DNA from: Streptomyces sp. TLI_053
GTDB taxonomy: Bacteria; Actinomycetota; Actinomycetes; Streptomycetales; Streptomycetaceae
DNA: 64,000 bases
NCBI RefSeq assembly: GCF_900105395.1
Contig: NZ_LT629775.1
Location: forward strand, 4,114,001 to 4,178,000
Reading direction: 5' to 3'
The notes beneath the pieces are model-generated. The model searched no databases and was not told where the DNA came from. It saw only the letters and a program-made list of their open reading frames with translations. Shown piece after piece: positions 62,861 through 64,000 of the stretch (positions are counted from its first letter, which is position 1; the number at the start of each line of letters is the position of its first letter). The position numbers were made by a program, and so were the translations under genes.

Positions 62861-63037
62861 GGGGAAGCTCGCTCCCCTGCCCGGCTGCGGGGTCCCCGTT
62901 CACACCCGGGCCGGCCTCAGGCCGCCTCCGGTACGCAGCCGTACAAGAAGCGATGTGCCAGAGGAACTACCCCACGGCGCCGGGATTCATGCACACTGCA
63001 CGCAACCGACTACAGCGTGCACCCGACACAACGACGA
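62861..63037. other. Promoter-proximal region of the WhiB-family gene
   Basis: The spacer between the WhiB-family start and the terminator of the DUF1707 gene is non-coding. It contains AT-richer segments around 62940-63030. No binding site could be assigned. Confidence 0.35.
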
Positions 63038-63070
63038 GTGCCCGGCCGGGAGTTGTCCCCGGCCGGGCAC
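63038..63070 (-). terminator. Hairpin terminator of the DUF1707 gene
   Basis: A perfect 13-bp stem (GTGCCCGGCCGGG and its complement) with a 7-base loop lies about 90 bp past the stop at 63161 on the minus strand. Confidence 0.75.
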
Positions 63071-63160
63071 CGGACCGGCCGCCGAGCGGCGGAGTCCCCC
63101 GTTCCGAATGCGCCGCGGCGGACCGCCGGACCGTTCCGTCCGGCCGCCGGGCCCGCGGGC

Positions 63161-63925
63161 TCAGTCGGCGCCGAGCTGCTTGCGCACCCACTCCTTGAGC
63201 TTCTTGCCCCGGCGCGGCTTGGCCTCGCAACCGCCGAACACCGCGGTGCCCTTGACCCGCACCACCGGCGCGTACGGGTCCGCCGCGGTCTGCTCCTTGA
63301 CGTCGAAACCGCCGAAGATGCCGACACCGCCGCCGTGCAGGCTGACGTTCTCCGGCACCTTGATCTCCACTCCGCCGAAGATCGCCACCACGTCGATCAC
63401 CACCTCGGGCGACTCGAACACGGCGTCCGTCAGGTCGATCTCGACCCCGCCGAAGATCGCCACCGCGCGCAGGTTCGACCCCACCCGCCAGCGGCCCTTG
63501 CGGGACGAGCCGCCGAAGACCGCCAGCATGGTCGGCGCCTCGTTGCGGGCCGGCAGCCGCACCGGGCCGTCCGGCCGCGGGGTCGCCGCCGGATCGCCCG
63601 ACGGCGACTTCTCGAAGGAGATCCCGCGGTGCACCGGGAGGTCCCGGGTCAGCGGCACGAGGTCCCCCAGGGTCTTGGCCGCGTACGCCGCCTCGATCCG
63701 CTCGGCGTGCTCCTCGACGTCCAGGCGCCCCTCGGCGTAGGCGTCGCGCAGCAGCTCCGCCACTCGTTCGCGGTCGGCGTCCGAGGCGCGGATCTCGGCC
63801 TCCGCCACCGGGGCGTGCTCGGCTCGGGCGGGCGGCGTCGCCCCGGACTTGGTCATCGGTACGGCCCCCCGGCCCTGATCGTCCATCCGCTGGTCCTGCG
63901 GGTCCTTCGACGGCGAGTTCTCCAC
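63161..63925 (-). CDS. DUF1707 and cell-wall-active (LiaF-like) domain protein
   Basis: The 254-residue protein has an N-terminal low-complexity part. DUF1707 lies at about residues 44-95 ('EIRASDADRERVAELLRDAYAEGRLDVEEHAERIEAAYAAKTLGDL'-type, the family's defining pattern). Its C-terminal half has repeated 'AIFGGVEI' units ('LAVFGGSSRKGRWRVG', 'VAIFGGVEIDLTDA', 'VVAIFGGVEIKVP', 'VGIFGGFDVKE'), the DUF2154/LiaF-C pattern. LiaF-type proteins take part in envelope-stress sensing; this form has no membrane helix. An ATG at 63925 begins the frame; a later Met at 63886 is possible. Confidence 0.88.
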   Translation of the reverse strand: MENSPSKDPQDQRMDDQGRGAVPMTKSGATPPARAEHAPVAEAEIRASDADRERVAELLRDAYAEGRLDVEEHAERIEAAYAAKTLGDLVPLTRDLPVHRGISFEKSPSGDPAATPRPDGPVRLPARNEAPTMLAVFGGSSRKGRWRVGSNLRAVAIFGGVEIDLTDAVFESPEVVIDVVAIFGGVEIKVPENVSLHGGGVGIFGGFDVKEQTAADPYAPVVRVKGTAVFGGCEAKPRRGKKLKEWVRKQLGAD

Positions 63926-64000
63926 GGGCCCAGCCTAGTCAACCGGGCAAGCCCCTCCCCCACCGGCGGGTGACCCCGGTCACGCAGGCTGACCTTCCCT
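63926..64000. other. Right edge of window
   Basis: Seventy-five bases upstream of the DUF1707 gene start. No coding frame or clear promoter element is visible; ACCCCGGTCACGCAGG includes a weak GTCAC half-site only. Confidence 0.4.

Overview
The window is 64 kb of very GC-rich DNA with GTG and TTG starts, four-base ATGA/GTGA gene overlaps, mycothiol synthesis (mshB), a WhiB-type protein, SpoIIE-type phosphatases and BldK-like oligopeptide transporters. Together these point to a streptomycete (Streptomyces, Kitasatospora or a close relative), in a chromosomal core region with small accessory inserts. From memory, the order mshB - peptide ABC operons - typA and the order ychF - ppgK - ispH - xseA - xseB - glpX - WhiB matches the central Streptomyces chromosome. 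I recognised no tRNA, rRNA, CRISPR array, prophage or insertion sequence.

1-12.4 kb: the 3' end of a GNAT acetyltransferase gene, a transglutaminase-like protein, and a leftward operon of ABC-2 exporter (ATPase and permease), sensor kinase, small ORF and NarL-type response regulator. A 36-bp near-perfect palindrome lies upstream of this operon. Next come an S9 peptidase, then (rightward) a small membrane protein, mshB, a DUF6113 protein and a large membrane-anchored protein with a long Pro/Ala/Gly-rich cytoplasmic region and an exported part resembling VanW-type peptidoglycan-binding domains.

12.5-37.6 kb: three complete leftward Opp/Dpp-type operons in tandem. Each has the order binding lipoprotein - permease B - permease C - ATPase D - ATPase F, with 7-11 bp overlaps at most junctions, a hairpin after the lipoprotein gene and a terminator or hairpin between operons. 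Long, almost identical DNA tracts in the ATPase genes suggest gene conversion between the operons. Two orphan LpqW-like lipoproteins sit outside the three operons, one on each side. typA and an unrecognised membrane protein lie between operon 3 and the right-hand orphan.

37.8-53.8 kb: two large PAS-GAF-SpoIIE phosphatase-ATPase regulators in tandem, a Nudix hydrolase, a small SPOR-like protein, a DUF4190/septum-formation membrane protein and a methyltransferase. These are followed by a two-gene split RibD-like pair, a HAD phosphatase and a Tat-exported M20 amidohydrolase. A toxin-antitoxin patch comes next: intact yefM-yoeB, a decayed antitoxin/toxin chimera on the opposite strand, and an intact Phd/RelE pair. 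ychF and a VOC protein close the block.

53.8-64 kb: conserved housekeeping genes: a DUF6542 membrane protein, polyphosphate glucokinase, ispH, an APC permease, xseA/xseB, a nitroreductase-family reductase, a DUF4245 lipid-anchored or membrane protein, glpX, a WhiB-family regulator and a DUF1707 protein. Most convergent gene ends are separated by long GC-rich hairpins.
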